This document shows positions 62,196 to 64,000 of a DNA stretch of 64,000 nucleotides, in pieces. Source of the DNA: Nematostella vectensis (lineage: Eukaryota; Cnidaria; Anthozoa; Actiniaria; Edwardsiidae); contig NC_064038.1 of NCBI RefSeq assembly GCF_932526225.1, forward strand, positions 684,001 to 748,000, read 5' to 3'. Made by a program: the position numbers and the translations under genes. Below the pieces are notes generated by a model that had not been told where the DNA came from, searched no databases, and saw only the letters and a list, made by a program, of their open reading frames with translations. Within the stretch, counting starts at the first letter, position 1. Each line of letters opens with the position of its first letter.

Positions 62196-64000
62196 TACCT
62201 ATTATTAAATAAGTTTGTAACATGTCTTTGTTTATTAAGCAAGGTCTATTTCTGAGACAAGCAAACTCAAGTAAGGCTGTTGAAATAACAGGTGAGTGTT
62301 AAAAGAAAAACAATTATCTGATTAGAAAACTACTGTAGATTCCTTTGCACCAAAATAAGAACAAACTTTATTTTGTTTGTTATTTATGAGGAACGAGATG
62401 AGCTCTACAAAGCCATAAAGAAATATGTATTGCTCATCTAAATTATACAAGTAAATGATAATATTAAAAAAGAACTACTGTAAGTAATTAGAGTAGTTTT
62501 CATTAACCCGTGAAACAAAGTGTGATAGTTAAACGGTAATAGTTAGTAAAACACAAAAAAGAACAATAGAATCAGATCACCACAAAGTGTAATACGCTAA
62601 AGCGTAGTTCACGGGTTAATGAAGGTTTTGACATTTCAACCTTACGTCCACATGAAAGTAATGCCTAATATCGAGTGCCCTACAGTAAGTGTTTTGCAGT
62701 CAAGTTGTTTTCTGTTAGTAGGTAAAAAAATATTCTAAATAATAGTAATCATAGCTATGGTCACCACATACACATATAGAACTTGTAATGAAAAGAAAGA
62801 AAAAATATATATATATGCAGTCAAACAACAGAATTGCATGATAACCTTGAATATATTGAATAAAGGACTGCAAAAAACATCTTTTGTACTAGTTGCTTGA
62901 ATTGACCCTTGGCTATTTTTAGCTGAATTCCCCTCCCCCTCTAAAAAAGAAAATAATAATAATAATAATAATAGAAGAAAACTAAAAAGAAAACAAATAC
63001 AACAGAGACCCCCACCAACAATTTTGATTTTTTTTTACTTTCCTTTAAAAGGGGAGTGTCATGGTTAAGAGATTTGCAATAGCTCTAGAGCCCTGACACA
63101 ATGAACTTCAGTGAAATTCTAATACTGACTTATGAGCTTTTGGTACATGTGGGAGACTTTAAACAAAACAAAAAAAATGACCACAAACTGTCCATTAACA
63201 TAGTTTTCTATATAATATTGCATATTATTTAATAAGGTATTGACAGCTTTTAAAAAGTTCAACTGTTTGTAGACACTTAAAAGCCTACAATAAACACTGA
63301 CTCCAGACATGCGCAGTACTATGCTGCTGCCCCTTTAAAGTAAAATACAGCTTTACTTAGTCAGCGTAGACAATATTGTGGATTTTGTCAATATTTTAAT
63401 ATGAATATGTCAATATTCTCCCCCCTTACGTCTTTATTTCTATTTATTTTATGCTTTTCACATGATACCAAAACAGCGTCTTTTTTCTTCGCTAATTTGA
63501 TGTCATGTACACAATAAAAGAGATGCGCCCGTGCGCATGGCGAGTCCCCAAGGGACCCAAGACGCCCAAATAGACCTCTATTTTTTGTTATCCACAATCT
63601 CGGCGAGCTGTGCGTGGCGTAACCGTATTACAGGCCTGGGATCCTGGTTATTGTCCTCCCCATTAATGCGCGAGTTGGGATAACCTTGCAAGAGTGTTGT
63701 ACAGCATATTCGCTCGGAAATATCGGTGCTTGGGGCCTTCGGGTTCTTTACAGCCTTCCGTAAAAGCCTTGTGCTGCCATACCGATTGGGTAATCCGTAT
63801 GTATGGTTTCCGTTTTGTTCTTCAGACCGGGTTCGATCCCAGGACAATGGGCTTTTTTTTTTTAATTCGTTTTTTTTTCTTTGTGCTGGACTTCCTTAAT
63901 CCTGATAGGTTTTGCGCAAAAATAATAAAAAAAGTGAGTTTGCAAAATAAGCTTGCTAGATTTATTGATTATATGTATTCAATTTGTTCCTAGGAAGTTA
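62196..64000 (+). repeat. Monomer 32 (first 1805 bp, cut by window end)
   Basis: TTAA at 62503, B box at 63829. It shares AAACTTTATTTTG near 62364 with monomer 5, but has CACATACAC and the usual CCTTCGGG. Private change: GAGTAGTTTT near 62491. It ends at AGGAAGTTA inside the unit tail, so the array continues past the window. Confidence 0.97.

Larger units (their letters stand above)
1..64000 (+). repeat. Tandem array of about 2.0-kb units, 31 full and one partial copy
   Basis: The same unit recurs head to tail without interruption. I set the unit start at the motif TACCTATTATTAAATAAG; starts fall at 1, 2008, 4020, 6024, 8029, 10035, 12039, 14050, 16054, 18063, 20068, 22078, 24083, 26085, 28091, 30105, 32112, 34114, 36118, 38125, 40137, 42141, 44146, 46155, 48160, 50169, 52182, 54182, 56184, 58189, 60194 and 62196. 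Unit lengths are 2,000-2,014 bp, and much of the length change lies in homopolymers and microsatellites. Copies differ by scattered substitutions. No foreign insertion interrupts the array. The + strand is taken as the sense in which the B box and T-run of the core are read. I do not recognise it as rDNA, 5S, snRNA, histone or a named satellite. Confidence 0.98.
58189..64000 (+). repeat. Higher-order block: monomers 30-32 resemble monomers 3-5
   Basis: Order and several family-specific variants match monomers 3, 4 and 5 at about 54,167-54,170 bp. More bases differ than in the 36-kb block, so this is an older or more exchanged copy. Monomer 32 matches only partly. Confidence 0.7.

Noticed and set aside
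1-64000. CRISPR array or bacterial locus
   Set aside because: The unit is 2 kb with no short repeat-spacer pattern, no coding genes and eukaryote-type MITEs and microsatellites.

Overview
The whole 64 kb window is one uninterrupted head-to-tail tandem array. It holds 31 complete copies and one partial copy of a unit of about 2,006 bp (2,000-2,014 bp), all in the same orientation. The array runs off both ends of the window, so its true size and its flanks are unknown. I found no protein-coding gene. The open frames are short, lie on both strands and recur only because the unit recurs.

The sequence looks like a eukaryotic nuclear genome, most likely an animal and plausibly a vertebrate. It is AT-rich, CpG is scarce outside one core, one old CpG has decayed to both TpG and CpA, and two short TTAA-flanked inverted-repeat elements resemble piggyBac-like and Kolobok/T2-like MITEs. 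The second type is familiar from amphibians such as Xenopus, but the species cannot be fixed from this window. I do not recognise the unit as a known satellite or RNA-gene array.

Layout of one unit, using copy 1 (1-2007): AT-rich left part with a splice-donor-like site; a 109-bp piggyBac-like MITE (312-420); AT-rich spacer with TA and TAA microsatellites; a 286-bp second TTAA-flanked element (853-1138); an AT-rich stretch with AATATT palindromes; a CpG-rich core of about 390 bp (1281-1672); and an AT-rich tail ending in an 8-bp-stem hairpin. The core holds three consecutive hairpins followed by six T, a perfect match to the Pol III A-box consensus, a tRNA-like 3' domain with a B box, and a run of about ten T. 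It reads as a tandemly repeated RNA polymerase III-type unit, or a relic of one. The B box is present in all 32 copies.

The array has higher-order structure. Copies 19-22 repeat copies 1-4 at an offset of 36,117 bp with the same unit lengths. Copies 23 to about 26 repeat copies 9-12 at about 28,092 bp. Copies 27-29 repeat 12-14 at 30,099 bp. Copies 30-32 resemble 3-5 at about 54,169 bp. A dimer-scale duplication with a 4,015-bp offset lies at about 9-17 kb. Several monomers are hybrids whose halves match different partners. This pattern fits repeated unequal exchange and gene conversion, or in part an assembly artefact, which long reads would settle.
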